A DNA stretch of 20,721 bases from a virus: the IMG/VR virus record IMGVR_UViG_3300036772_000322, positions 1-20,721 of that record. One strand, 5' to 3'. A program made the position numbers and the translations under genes. How positions within the stretch are numbered: the first letter of the stretch is position 1; each line of letters begins with the position of its first letter. The notes under the pieces were generated by a model. The model had not been told where the DNA came from. It did not search any database and saw nothing but the letters and a program-made list of their open reading frames with translations. This document shows, in pieces, positions 13,866-19,867 of this stretch.

Positions 13866-13876
13866 GATCATCCGGT
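13866..13876 (+). promoter_or_regulatory. Candidate repressor-maintenance -10, leaderless
   Basis: GATCAT (4/6 of the -10 consensus) is followed by five bases and the ATG of the CI-like gene, the same geometry as on the cro side, and there is no ribosome site. No good -35 is seen, as expected for an activator-dependent maintenance promoter. Confidence 0.45.
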
Positions 13877-14224
13877 ATGCCGAACCGGATCAAGCAACTT
13901 CGCCTCGACAACGGGATGACGTTGAAACAGGTCGCTGCCAATGCAGGGACCAGCGTCCAGCAAATCTACAAGCTAGAGCGTGGTGATCGCCGACTGACGG
14001 ACGATTGGATGCGGAGAATCTCTCGCGCTCTAGGAGTCCCTGTTGCGGCGCTTTTGCCTGATCTTCCGGTAGATAATCGGCAATTCGTCGAGGACCCGGA
14101 GGAGATCAAAGTCCTCCGGTGGTGGCGCGAGATGGGGCCTGAAGAGCGGCGCATGATTGCGATCTTTGCGCGGGATAAAGGGATCGATCTGCTCAGCGAT
14201 CACCCGAAGAAGCGGCGGGCCTAG
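13877..14224 (+). CDS. CI-like XRE-family repressor, short form
   Basis: A 115-aa protein. Residues 1-58 are an XRE helix-turn-helix domain: IKQLRLDNGMTLKQVAANAG, with the recognition helix in TSVQQIYKLERGDRRL, and DWMRRISRALGVPVAALLP. The C-terminal part (KVLRWWREMGPEERRMIAIF) is a helical segment probably used for dimerisation. It lacks the S24/LexA-type peptidase domain of lambda CI, so RecA-driven self-cleavage is not expected and induction must work another way. Start: ATG 13877; the in-frame ATG at 13793 would read through the operators and is rejected. It should keep the prophage silent by binding the ACCA-N3-TGGT sites. Confidence 0.85.
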   Translation: MPNRIKQLRLDNGMTLKQVAANAGTSVQQIYKLERGDRRLTDDWMRRISRALGVPVAALLPDLPVDNRQFVEDPEEIKVLRWWREMGPEERRMIAIFARDKGIDLLSDHPKKRRA

Positions 14225-14338
14225 CCTCCGTCGAACAGCGCCATCCGGTAGATTTTCCCCGTTTTGGTTAAAATTCTGCTGGACTTCCGATGACCAATAT
14301 GGTGAATTGCCTCCGTCATCTGATGTGAGGCTATTGCT
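14225..14338 (+). promoter_or_regulatory. Rightward early promoter region
   Basis: No gene. TGGACT (14280-14285) is a -35 candidate matching the cro -35 in five of six bases. Seven bases later lies operator O4 (14293-14303), followed by a poor -10 (GAATTG or TGAATT, 14303-14309). The -35, seven-base gap and operator repeat the layout of the cro promoter exactly. TAAAAT at 14269-14274 is an alternative -10 without a good -35. TGAGG near 14326 is the ribosome site for the next gene. Confidence 0.5.
14293..14303. promoter_or_regulatory. Operator O4 (ACCA-N3-TGGT)
   Basis: ACCAATATGGT, perfect arms. The 16 bases from 14293 match O2 and its flank on the opposite strand at 14 of 16 positions. It is placed to repress the rightward early operon. 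Confidence 0.75.
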
Positions 14339-14860
14339 GTGCGCTACGATTTCGACCCGACTGACCACGTTGCGGCTCCCCTGTTGGAACGAACGGCACG
14401 TGACGGCGAGGGCGTTGATGGTCGCCTGCCACCCTGTGACGGAATTGTGGCATCGCAATTACCGCTGGCAAGTGATTATGTGTTGCACAACCGCAGCGAT
14501 GTGAAAGACGCGTTAACACAACGTGACTATCAACAAGTTGCCGGTTCACACGCAGACAATAACACAACCCGCCTGCCCACGCCGGACGACCTGATCGCCA
14601 TCGTTCTGGCTGACACCGACTTCGTGGGTGATCTTTCGGGTGACGGGCACATGCTCGAGGCGATGGCCGAGAACGCCACCGACCTCGCGGCTGACTACTG
14701 GAGCGAGGACCACGGCGGCATCCCGGTGCCGCTCAGCACCATCGTCGCCGCGCGGCTCGAGCTGATCGCCCAGACCCACGACATGCTCGCAGACCGCGCC
14801 GAGGCCGAGGCCGAATGGCGCCGCAGCGAGGACCGCGACAATCTTTATAGGAGCGCTTGA
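14339..14860 (+). CDS. Hypothetical early protein, 173 aa, start uncertain
   Basis: First gene of the rightward operon. A GTG at 14339 with GAGG upstream gives 173 aa; an internal GTG at 14501 gives 119 aa. Base composition is AT-richer up to about 14560 and then matches the rest of the operon, so the first 55-75 residues are less certain. The C-terminal part (LSTIVAARLELIAQTHDMLA, then RAEAEAEWRRSEDRDNL) is a charged helix. No family is recognised. The stop overlaps the next start (TGATG). Confidence 0.6.
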   Translation: MRYDFDPTDHVAAPLLERTARDGEGVDGRLPPCDGIVASQLPLASDYVLHNRSDVKDALTQRDYQQVAGSHADNNTTRLPTPDDLIAIVLADTDFVGDLSGDGHMLEAMAENATDLAADYWSEDHGGIPVPLSTIVAARLELIAQTHDMLADRAEAEAEWRRSEDRDNLYRSA

Positions 14861-15117
14861 TGACCGCATTCTTCACCTGGCATCGACGGTTTTCCGCCGT
14901 AGACCAGAAACACGTCATTTACGACGCAGACCGCACCATCGCGACGGTCTATCGCGCCGACGATGCCCGCTTGATCGCTGCCGCGCCGGAGATGCTAGCG
15001 GCGTTACGCATTCTCGCAGAAGCGGTGGGCAGCTCACCGGAGGCGCTGCAGATGGCGCGTCATCAATACGATGACGCCCTCAAGGTCATCGCTGAGGCGA
15101 CTGGAGAACAGCCATGA
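14860..15117 (+). CDS. Phage protein with ARLIAAAPEML motif, 85 aa
   Basis: ATG 14860 with AGGAG upstream. The N-terminal half looks beta-rich (VIYDADRTIATVYRADD). It contains DARLIAAAPEMLAALRILAE, a signature seen in a great many small phage early proteins of unknown function. The C-terminal helix follows. Coupled to the next gene by ATGA. Confidence 0.78.
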   Translation: MTAFFTWHRRFSAVDQKHVIYDADRTIATVYRADDARLIAAAPEMLAALRILAEAVGSSPEALQMARHQYDDALKVIAEATGEQP

Positions 15118-15305
15118 GCATCAAAGCATTTCCCGACCTGTCCGGCTACGCACCGAAGACCGAGGCCTGGCACGCGTTCGACGAGGACACGTACGACGCC
15201 GATTGCGACCAGGACGGCTTCTTCAGCACCTCGCTGGTCGGCACCGGCGCAACCGCAGAGGCCGCAATCGCCGACCTGCTCGAACAGCTGGAGGACGCAA
15301 CATGA
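15114..15305 (+). CDS. Hypothetical early protein, 63 aa
   Basis: Begins MSIKAFPDLSGYAPKTEAWH; acidic, with a short C-terminal helix (ATAEAAIADLLEQLEDAT) that resembles a small HicB-like half-domain ending, too short to assign. Overlaps both neighbours by ATGA. Confidence 0.7.
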   Translation: MSIKAFPDLSGYAPKTEAWHAFDEDTYDADCDQDGFFSTSLVGTGATAEAAIADLLEQLEDAT

Positions 15306-15544
15306 CCCATGCACACCGCGAGCCGGAACTCGTCCGCGCCGTCCCATCGGACAAGCTGTTCGAGGTGATGGCCGAGCAATACGCCGTGGAGCTGCTGCAG
15401 GCGCTGATGGCCGCAGTCGCTGGCGCCGCGCAATGGAGGCCGGAGGCTCAAGCGCTCTTGAGGAAGATCGCCAATGCCGAAATGCCCGAGCCGCCGCCGG
15501 CGTTCCCGCACCACACCGACATCGACGAAGATATCCCGCAATGA
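15302..15544 (+). CDS. Hypothetical early protein, 80 aa
   Basis: Start ATG 15302 is chosen for its ATGA overlap; a longer open frame from 15071 is a shadow. A helical protein (AEQYAVELLQALMAAVAGAA) with an acidic C-terminus (HHTDIDEDIPQ). No family is recognised. Confidence 0.7.
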   Translation: MTHAHREPELVRAVPSDKLFEVMAEQYAVELLQALMAAVAGAAQWRPEAQALLRKIANAEMPEPPPAFPHHTDIDEDIPQ

Positions 15545-15735
15545 CCTGGGAAATCTTGATGCGCGTGGCGGCGCGGATCGAGCCGAGCCACCCGACGGAG
15601 GCGCTGAAGCTGCGGCTGTGCGCCAGCGAGGTGCGGCACATGGAACGGCTGGCCGACGAGCTCGTGGCCGAGGCGGTCGCGCAGGAACAGCAGGTCGCGC
15701 CGCTGCGCAAGCCGCGGCTGAGAGCGAGGGCGTGA
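15541..15735 (+). CDS. Hypothetical early protein, 64 aa
   Basis: Start ATG 15541 overlaps the preceding stop. An all-helical protein (MTWEILMRVAARIEPSHPTE, then RLADELVAEAVAQEQQ) with a basic Arg-rich end. No family is recognised. Confidence 0.7.
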   Translation: MTWEILMRVAARIEPSHPTEALKLRLCASEVRHMERLADELVAEAVAQEQQVAPLRKPRLRARA

Positions 15736-15950
15736 TGAGCAGCGAGATTCGTATTGCCGTCGTGGTGCGCCTTCCCGAGGAACCCACCGGCACAGCACTC
15801 CCGGCCAAGACCGTGCTGGTCGCCTGGGAGGCATTCACGACGGCGATCAAAGGCACCGAAGTCGTCAGCAACGACTTTTACATGGGACCGCAGAAGCAGC
15901 GCCGCCGGCGCAAGCCCAAGCCCAAGTTGGTCGCGGAGACGGCGGCGTGA
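15735..15950 (+). CDS. Hypothetical early protein, 71 aa
   Basis: TGATG coupling to the previous gene. An N-terminal beta-like stretch (RIAVVVRLPEE) and a very basic C-terminus (QKQRRRRKPKPK) suggest nucleic-acid contact. No family is recognised. Confidence 0.7.
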   Translation: MSSEIRIAVVVRLPEEPTGTALPAKTVLVAWEAFTTAIKGTEVVSNDFYMGPQKQRRRRKPKPKLVAETAA

Positions 15951-16435
15951 GCACCACGACCTTTGCTGACGGCCTCGCCGCTGGCCTGAGAGACGCTGTG
16001 GCGGCCACTACGGCCTCGGTGGGCAGCGCAGGCCGCAGCTTCACCCGCGCCGTCCAGGCCGTCTCCCAGGCCACTGACGTGGTGGATGTCATGCGGGCCG
16101 CGGTCGACGTGGTGGTGGCTAGTGAGGCGCTCCACCGGGCCGCCATCGCCGCCGAGACCGCCGCGCGCGCCTCCCTGGCTGCCGCCATGGAAAGCTCGGG
16201 CGCCACCACGATCGCCGCCGAGCACCAGACCGCGCACCTGGCACGCAAGCCCGCATTCCTCAGTATCAACGATGGCTCGCTGATCCCGCGCGAGTTCTAC
16301 GTCCAGCCGCCACCGAAACTCGATGAGCGGGCGGTGAAGTCAGCGCTCAAGGACGGCCAGGAAGTGCCTGGTGTGTCGCTCGCCATCCCCAACGCCATGA
16401 GCCTGGTCATCCGGGCGAGGAAGGAACAGCCATGA
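15947..16435 (+). CDS. Gp157-like phage protein
   Basis: Starts with GTG overlapping the previous stop (GTGA). A 162-aa protein; residues 1-100 are Ala-rich helices. The C-terminal segment (IPREFYVQPPPKLDERAVKS, ALKDGQEVPGVSLAIPN, SLVIRAR) has the wording of the Siphovirus Gp157 family end: a folded tail with D...ALK.G..VPG and a final beta strand. Gp157-type proteins often sit beside single-strand annealing genes, and here it directly precedes RecT by ATGA overlap. The family match covers mainly the C-terminus, so the call is moderate. Confidence 0.65.
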   Translation: MSTTTFADGLAAGLRDAVAATTASVGSAGRSFTRAVQAVSQATDVVDVMRAAVDVVVASEALHRAAIAAETAARASLAAAMESSGATTIAAEHQTAHLARKPAFLSINDGSLIPREFYVQPPPKLDERAVKSALKDGQEVPGVSLAIPNAMSLVIRARKEQP

Positions 16436-17460
16436 GCCAGACAGCAACAGCGGAGGCGCCGCGCCCCGCAGTCGAGACCGAAGTCAGGTCGGCGCTGGAC
16501 GACATCATCCACCGCATGGAGACGGTGCAGCAGCGTCCCGCGCCGGTGCGCCTGAAAAGCTGGGAGGAAATTGAGAGATTCGCCGAAAAAGCGGCGCGCT
16601 CCGGCATGGTTCCCCGTGACTACATCGGCAAGCCGGACGCGATCTGCATCGCGGTGCAGATGGGCAGCGAGCTCGGGCTGGCGCCGATGCAGGCGATCCA
16701 GAACATCGCGGTCGTCAACGGCAGCCCGGCGATCTGGGGCGATGCGATCCCCGGCCTGTGCCGTGCATCCGGCAAATGCCGCAGTGTTCGGGAATGGCAC
16801 GAAGGCGAGGGGGATGATCTGACGTACTACTGCGAGGCCATCCGGGTGGACGACCCGCAGCCGGTGCGCGGCAAGTTCAGCGTCGCGGACGCGAAGCGCG
16901 CCAAACTTTGGTCGGATGAGCCGAAGCGGAAAAAGCAGGGGCGTGACGGGCCGTATGAGGTCGACGCCGGCCCTTGGTATAGCTACCCCGAGCGGATGCT
17001 GCAGATGCGCGCCCGCGGGTTCGCCCTTCGCGATGCGTTCCCCGATGTGCTGAAGGGGTTGCTGAGCGCCGAGGAGGCGCAGGACATTCCGTTCGAGGCG
17101 ACTGGACTGAAGCCAGCCATGCCGGCGCAGGAGCCTGTGGCTGCTCAGCCGTCCGAGCGGGATCGGCTCAATGCCTCCGTCCCGCTGACCCGCGATGTAC
17201 CGAAGATGACGCTGCGGGAATGGGCCGACGATCTGCTGGCGCGGTGCAATGCAGCGAACACCACCGAGGTGGCCGACGCGATCCTGCTCGAGGAGCGGGT
17301 GATGAAGCTGGACGACCCGGACACCAAGATCGGACCCGCGATGCGCCGCGATCTCCTACTTGCCCGCCAGGCGATGGTGGATCGGGTCTACGCGGAGCCG
17401 CCGGACACAGAGGACTGGCCGGCTGAGCCGGAGAAGGAATCAATGCTGACCAGCTCCTAG
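16432..17460 (+). CDS. recT: RecT-family single-strand annealing protein
   Basis: A 342-aa recombinase that anneals complementary single strands in phage recombination and replication. The family hallmark is present at 67-110: KPDAICIAVQMGSELGLAPM, then QAIQNIAVVNGSPAIWGDAI. Further conserved parts are the Trp/Tyr-containing WYSYPERMLQMRARGFALRD (182-201) and the acidic end of the core near 220. The C-terminal 110 residues are a variable linker and helix. No RecE/exonuclease gene is visible next to it; the VRR-NUC protein of the other operon, or a gene outside the window, may supply the nuclease. Confidence 0.93.
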   Translation: MSQTATAEAPRPAVETEVRSALDDIIHRMETVQQRPAPVRLKSWEEIERFAEKAARSGMVPRDYIGKPDAICIAVQMGSELGLAPMQAIQNIAVVNGSPAIWGDAIPGLCRASGKCRSVREWHEGEGDDLTYYCEAIRVDDPQPVRGKFSVADAKRAKLWSDEPKRKKQGRDGPYEVDAGPWYSYPERMLQMRARGFALRDAFPDVLKGLLSAEEAQDIPFEATGLKPAMPAQEPVAAQPSERDRLNASVPLTRDVPKMTLREWADDLLARCNAANTTEVADAILLEERVMKLDDPDTKIGPAMRRDLLLARQAMVDRVYAEPPDTEDWPAEPEKESMLTSS

Positions 17461-17543
17461 CGGCCCGCGGTATCCTGCTCGGGGTGGTGCTCGGCTCGAT
17501 GCTGTGGGGCCTGATCGGCGCTGGCGTGTGGTGGTGGTGGTGA
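17439..17543 (+). CDS. Candidate 34-aa membrane peptide without normal start
   Basis: In the frame offset from the RecT end there is an open stretch coding LLAARGILLGVVLGSMLWGL followed by IGAGVWWWW and a stop: one clear membrane helix of a type common in phages. An in-frame TGA at 17423 limits the start. The only early options are ATC at 17439 after GGAGAAGGA, or much later GTG codons that leave 18-19 aa. Either a non-AUG start, reinitiation after the RecT stop, or a decayed gene would explain it. Confidence 0.35.
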   Translation: MNADQLLAARGILLGVVLGSMLWGLIGAGVWWWW

Positions 17544-17652
17544 CTGGCCGCGATAATCGCAGTTATCACGGGCAATGGAATTTCCGGCGCCACGAGTCGG
17601 CAAACTTTACACTCGCGCCGCCGGCTGACCGCTAAGCCATTGATTTCGCTGG

Positions 17653-17668
17653 TGGCACAAAATTTGCA
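17653..17668 (+). promoter_or_regulatory. Sigma-54 (-24/-12) promoter for the PEP-CTERM gene
   Basis: TGGCAC-N5-TTGCA, an exact match to the RpoN consensus, with the GG and GC pairs ten bases apart. Transcription would start near 17679, leaving a leader of about 100 bases that contains small hairpins such as GACGG-TAG-CCGTC (17690-17702). Nothing else is seen in 17544-17777. RpoN control is known for host PEP-CTERM regulons, which supports the call. Confidence 0.7.
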
Positions 17669-17777
17669 CTTGCTAGCCCCAGCGGCTGCGACGGTAGCCG
17701 TCAGGGCCACGCCGTTGACGGCATCCGTCTCTGGGACGGCGCGGCCCGCTCCTCTCTCCTTGCAAGGGAACCATACC

Positions 17778-18320
17778 ATGAAACGTCTATTACTCGCCGG
17801 CGCCGCCCTTATCGGCATCACCGGCAGCGCTTCCGCCGTGCCGATCGCCGCCGGGTCGGTGCTGAACGTCGTCGGAGCGGCCAACTTCAACGCCACGACC
17901 GTGACCAGCTCGACGCCGGCCGGGCTGACCCAGAACACCGGGTCCTTCATGGCGCTGGTGAATTGCCTGAGTTGTGTGACGGTCAACCAGCCGGCGTTCA
18001 CGTACTCCCCGGCCGTCGGGACCGGCCTGCTGTTCACCGTGTCCGAGTTGTCGTTGATGGCAACGATCACCCTCGATGCTGGCGGCACCAGCACGCCCAC
18101 GCTGAACGCCTTGACGATCGACGCCCCGGCAACGCTGACGATGACCGGGTTTGACGCGACCCCCGGTAATTTCGTCTGGACGATCAATCAGTTCGGCACG
18201 CTGATCGGGTCGTTCTCGGCGACCGCCGAGGCGAGTGCGGTGCCGGAGCCCGCCACGCTGGCGATCCTTGGCACCTCGATCCTCGGCCTGGGGTTGCTGC
18301 GCAGCCGCCGCCGCAGGTAG
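17778..18320 (+). CDS. PEP-CTERM sorting-signal surface protein
   Basis: A 180-aa secreted protein. The signal peptide is residues 1-20 (MKRLLLAGAALIGITGSASA, cleavage after the Ala-Ser-Ala). The body (21-154) is Thr/Val/Ala-rich and beta-like (TVTSSTPAGLTQNTGSF, ATITLDAGGTSTPTLN) with one close Cys pair (CLSC). The C-terminus (155-180) is a complete sorting signal: VPEPAT, a hydrophobic helix (LAILGTSILGLGLL) and RSRRRR. Such proteins are processed by exosortase (EpsH/XrtA) and placed at the surface, often with exopolysaccharide. No exosortase is in this window, so the host must provide it. ATG 17778 has AAGGGAA upstream. With its own promoter and terminator it is a lysogenic-conversion type cargo gene. 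Confidence 0.88.
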   Translation: MKRLLLAGAALIGITGSASAVPIAAGSVLNVVGAANFNATTVTSSTPAGLTQNTGSFMALVNCLSCVTVNQPAFTYSPAVGTGLLFTVSELSLMATITLDAGGTSTPTLNALTIDAPATLTMTGFDATPGNFVWTINQFGTLIGSFSATAEASAVPEPATLAILGTSILGLGLLRSRRRR

Positions 18321-18373
18321 CCTCCACACACGCTCCGGGTGGCTTGCCCGAGAGCGACCCATCAAACCAACTG

Positions 18374-18398
18374 ACCCCGGCCTGCCGGGGTTTTTCTT
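18374..18398 (+). terminator. Intrinsic terminator after the PEP-CTERM gene
   Basis: ACCCCGG-CCTG-CCGGGGT stem-loop followed by TTTTTCTT on the plus strand; a classic rho-independent terminator. It separates the cargo gene from the convergent lysis cassette. Confidence 0.9.
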
Positions 18399-18400
18399 AT

Positions 18401-18670
18401 CTACTCCTTGCCGCTGAGGCTGGGCAGCGGCGGCAGTGTGGTCTTGCCCGCGTGCGGGATCGGCAACGCCGTTTCCCTGTGGGCCGCCTGCTGCGGCGCC
18501 ACCGGCCTGGCCATGCTGCGCGGCAGCCGGAGCGCGCGGGCCTTGCTAATGACGGCCTTGGCGGTGCGGCCGATCCGAGCGCCGATCTGCGGCGAGGTGT
18601 AGCCCGCCGCGCGCATCTCGATCAGGATCTTCACCTCGTCCGGCGGCCACTCGTCGTTGATGCTTCTCAT
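18401..18670 (-). CDS. GcrA-like DNA-binding protein
   Basis: An 89-aa protein. Residues 5-50 (WPPDEVKILIEMRAAGYTSP, QIGARIGRTAKAVISKARAL, RLPR) match the N-terminal HTH of GcrA: a Trp-led helix, a Ser-x-QIA-type turn and a recognition helix before the H/A-LGL-like end. GcrA is an alphaproteobacterial sigma-70 cofactor controlled by GANTC methylation. The tail here is short and Pro-rich, so the sigma-binding C-terminal domain of cellular GcrA is absent or diverged. Start 18670 is chosen for its ATGA overlap with the holin-like gene. A phage GcrA mimic could retune host cell-cycle promoters or regulate lysis. Confidence 0.78.
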   Translation of the reverse strand: MRSINDEWPPDEVKILIEMRAAGYTSPQIGARIGRTAKAVISKARALRLPRSMARPVAPQQAAHRETALPIPHAGKTTLPPLPSLSGKE

Positions 18671-18879
18671 TTGTCCACCCGCGCTAGGCAGGCGGCGATC
18701 ACCGGCGTGATCATCCGCTCGCGCGCCTCGTCCCTGCGGTCCAGGAACCACAGGAAACCGGCGAGGAACAGCAGCACTAGCAGCAGCAGCAGCAGGAACT
18801 GGGCCGGTAGAGCTGACACCAGACGGTTGCCGACCTGGGCGACCGCACCGACGACGCTGTGCGCCTCCTGCTCGGTCAT
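18667..18879 (-). CDS. Holin-like single-helix membrane protein
   Basis: A 70-aa protein: an amphipathic N-terminus (EQEAHSVVGAVAQVGNRLVS), one strong Leu-rich membrane helix at about 28-46 (FLLLLLLVLLFLAGFLWFL), then a charged cytoplasmic-type end (DRRDEARERM). The size and place directly after the cell-wall amidase fit a holin or a spanin-like lysis accessory. The Leu run is coded by a CAG/GCA-type repeat (about 18769-18796). ATGA overlaps on both sides. Identity as a holin is inferred from context. Confidence 0.68.
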   Translation of the reverse strand: MTEQEAHSVVGAVAQVGNRLVSALPAQFLLLLLLVLLFLAGFLWFLDRRDEARERMITPVIAACLARVDK

Positions 18880-19244
18880 GCTACCTCAACGACGTAGAAC
18901 CGTCCGGCATCATCGACCGCAGGACCAGCGCCGTGCTTCTCGCGGATGGTTCTTTCTTGTGCGCCGCCATTGCGCCCGACCCAGGTGTCGAACACGCGGA
19001 TTGCCCCACGTTCTTCATGGTGGAGAAACAACGCGGCGTGGCTGCTCCCGTCGGTTCGATTGCCGTAGTGATCGCCGTGGAATGTTGCGACAGCTGCGCC
19101 GTATGGGAGATCTGGCACGTCCTGCACCCTTGCGCCACGCCGCCAGTGCGCGGTCGGCGGCAGCCCAGTGGCCTCACGAACCATGGGCACGCAGTGTCCG
19201 GCCATGCCGACGAGGTGCTCGTGATTGTTTGCTGTGAACGGCAT
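18876..19244 (-). CDS. BPSL0067-like cysteine amidase, probable endolysin
   Basis: A 122-aa protein resembling the BPSL0067 group (NlpC/P60-like and Tae4-like peptidoglycan amidases). Visible hallmarks are GHCVPMVREATGLPPTAHWR with the presumed nucleophile Cys18, GAAVATFHGDHYGNR, SHAALFL with His69, and RVFDTWV with Asp86, giving a Cys-His-Asp set in the expected order. No signal peptide is present, in line with a holin-dependent lysin. It leads a three-gene cassette with the holin-like and GcrA-like genes. An AGGG sits upstream of ATG 19244. The enzyme would cut peptide cross-links of the cell wall at the end of infection. Confidence 0.8.
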   Translation of the reverse strand: MPFTANNHEHLVGMAGHCVPMVREATGLPPTAHWRRGARVQDVPDLPYGAAVATFHGDHYGNRTDGSSHAALFLHHEERGAIRVFDTWVGRNGGAQERTIREKHGAGPAVDDAGRFYVVEVA

Positions 19245-19327
19245 TAGTCATGCCCTATACTGGCGGGTGACGCGGTGCTGATAACGCCGCGCCACCCTGA
19301 CCACCGATGGTGATGGAGACACCACAA
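19245..19327. promoter_or_regulatory. Divergent lysis / endonuclease intergenic region
   Basis: TATACT at 19256-19261 is a good plus-strand -10 but the -35 is weak. Downstream lies a large hairpin: GGGTGACGCGG (19265-19275) pairs with CCGCGCCACCC (19287-19297) with one mismatch and an 11-base loop. A smaller CACC-GAT-GGTG hairpin lies beside the GGAG ribosome site of the endonuclease gene and could restrain its translation. Confidence 0.5.
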
Positions 19328-19867
19328 ATGGCTGAGCATTCCTATTGTAACTATGCGATCTTTGACAGCCTCGGTGTCGTACGCTGGATCGGTGCTACCA
19401 GACAAAGTCTGTACCTGCGGAAGAAACAGCACCGCAGGACAGCGCGTCAGGCGCGATATATCCACCACGATCCTAGTTGGCGGGCTCTGCTGGTAGACGG
19501 TGACTTTCAGATGGTCGGCTTCGCCTTCCGATTGACGCGGGAGGAGGCGCTTCGTAACGAGAAGGCGGCTATCTCGGCATTTGGCCGCAAGGATCTTGGC
19601 ACAGGCCAGCTTTACAATCTGGGCGACGGCGGGTTGGGGCTGCTTAACCCAACGCCAGAATTGCGAGTTGCGAAGCAGAAGGCGATCGCTGGAGAAAATC
19701 ATGCCACGCTGACCGCCGCGGCAACCGCTACGTGGCGCGGGCGAAAACATACGAGACGAACACTCGCTAAGCAGCGCGCTCACATCAAAACCCCTGAGCA
19801 CCGTGAAAAGCTTCGACAAGCCACCCTGGCCTACAATGCGAGGAAGGCGGCGGCTGCCACCGAGTGA
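19328..19867 (+). CDS. GIY-YIG homing-type endonuclease with NUMOD3
   Basis: A 179-aa free-standing endonuclease of the seg/I-TevI type. The N-terminal domain (about 5-95) has a diverged GIY-YIG core: CNYAIFDSLGVVRWIGATRQ, SLYLRKKQH with the Arg/Lys-His helix, and REEALRNEKAAISAF with the metal-binding Glu. The C-terminal part holds NUMOD3-like DNA-binding wording (WRGRKHTRRTLAKQRAHIKT, PEHREKLRQATL). Start 19328 is chosen for its GGAG site; the ATG at 19307 is less good. The gene is about 47-57% GC in the lines counted, below its neighbours, and interrupts the lysis/structural area. It overlaps the convergent proline-rich gene by 37 bp, where an 8-bp-stem hairpin (19849-19880) spans both ends. 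Probably a mobile gene. Confidence 0.85.
   Translation: MAEHSYCNYAIFDSLGVVRWIGATRQSLYLRKKQHRRTARQARYIHHDPSWRALLVDGDFQMVGFAFRLTREEALRNEKAAISAFGRKDLGTGQLYNLGDGGLGLLNPTPELRVAKQKAIAGENHATLTAAATATWRGRKHTRRTLAKQRAHIKTPEHREKLRQATLAYNARKAAAATE

Noticed and set aside
13793-13876. N-terminal extension of the CI-like gene from ATG 13793
   Set aside because: It would read through the operators and the cro promoter; the HTH domain begins naturally at ATG 13877.
14331-14567. Minus-strand frame opposite the first rightward gene
   Set aside because: No ribosome site or recognisable protein; it lies antisense to the first rightward gene downstream of the operator O4.
18769-18796. CAG/GCA triplet run as a possible phase-variation repeat
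   Set aside because: It is imperfect, triplet-based and simply codes the Leu-rich membrane helix; length changes would not shift the frame.
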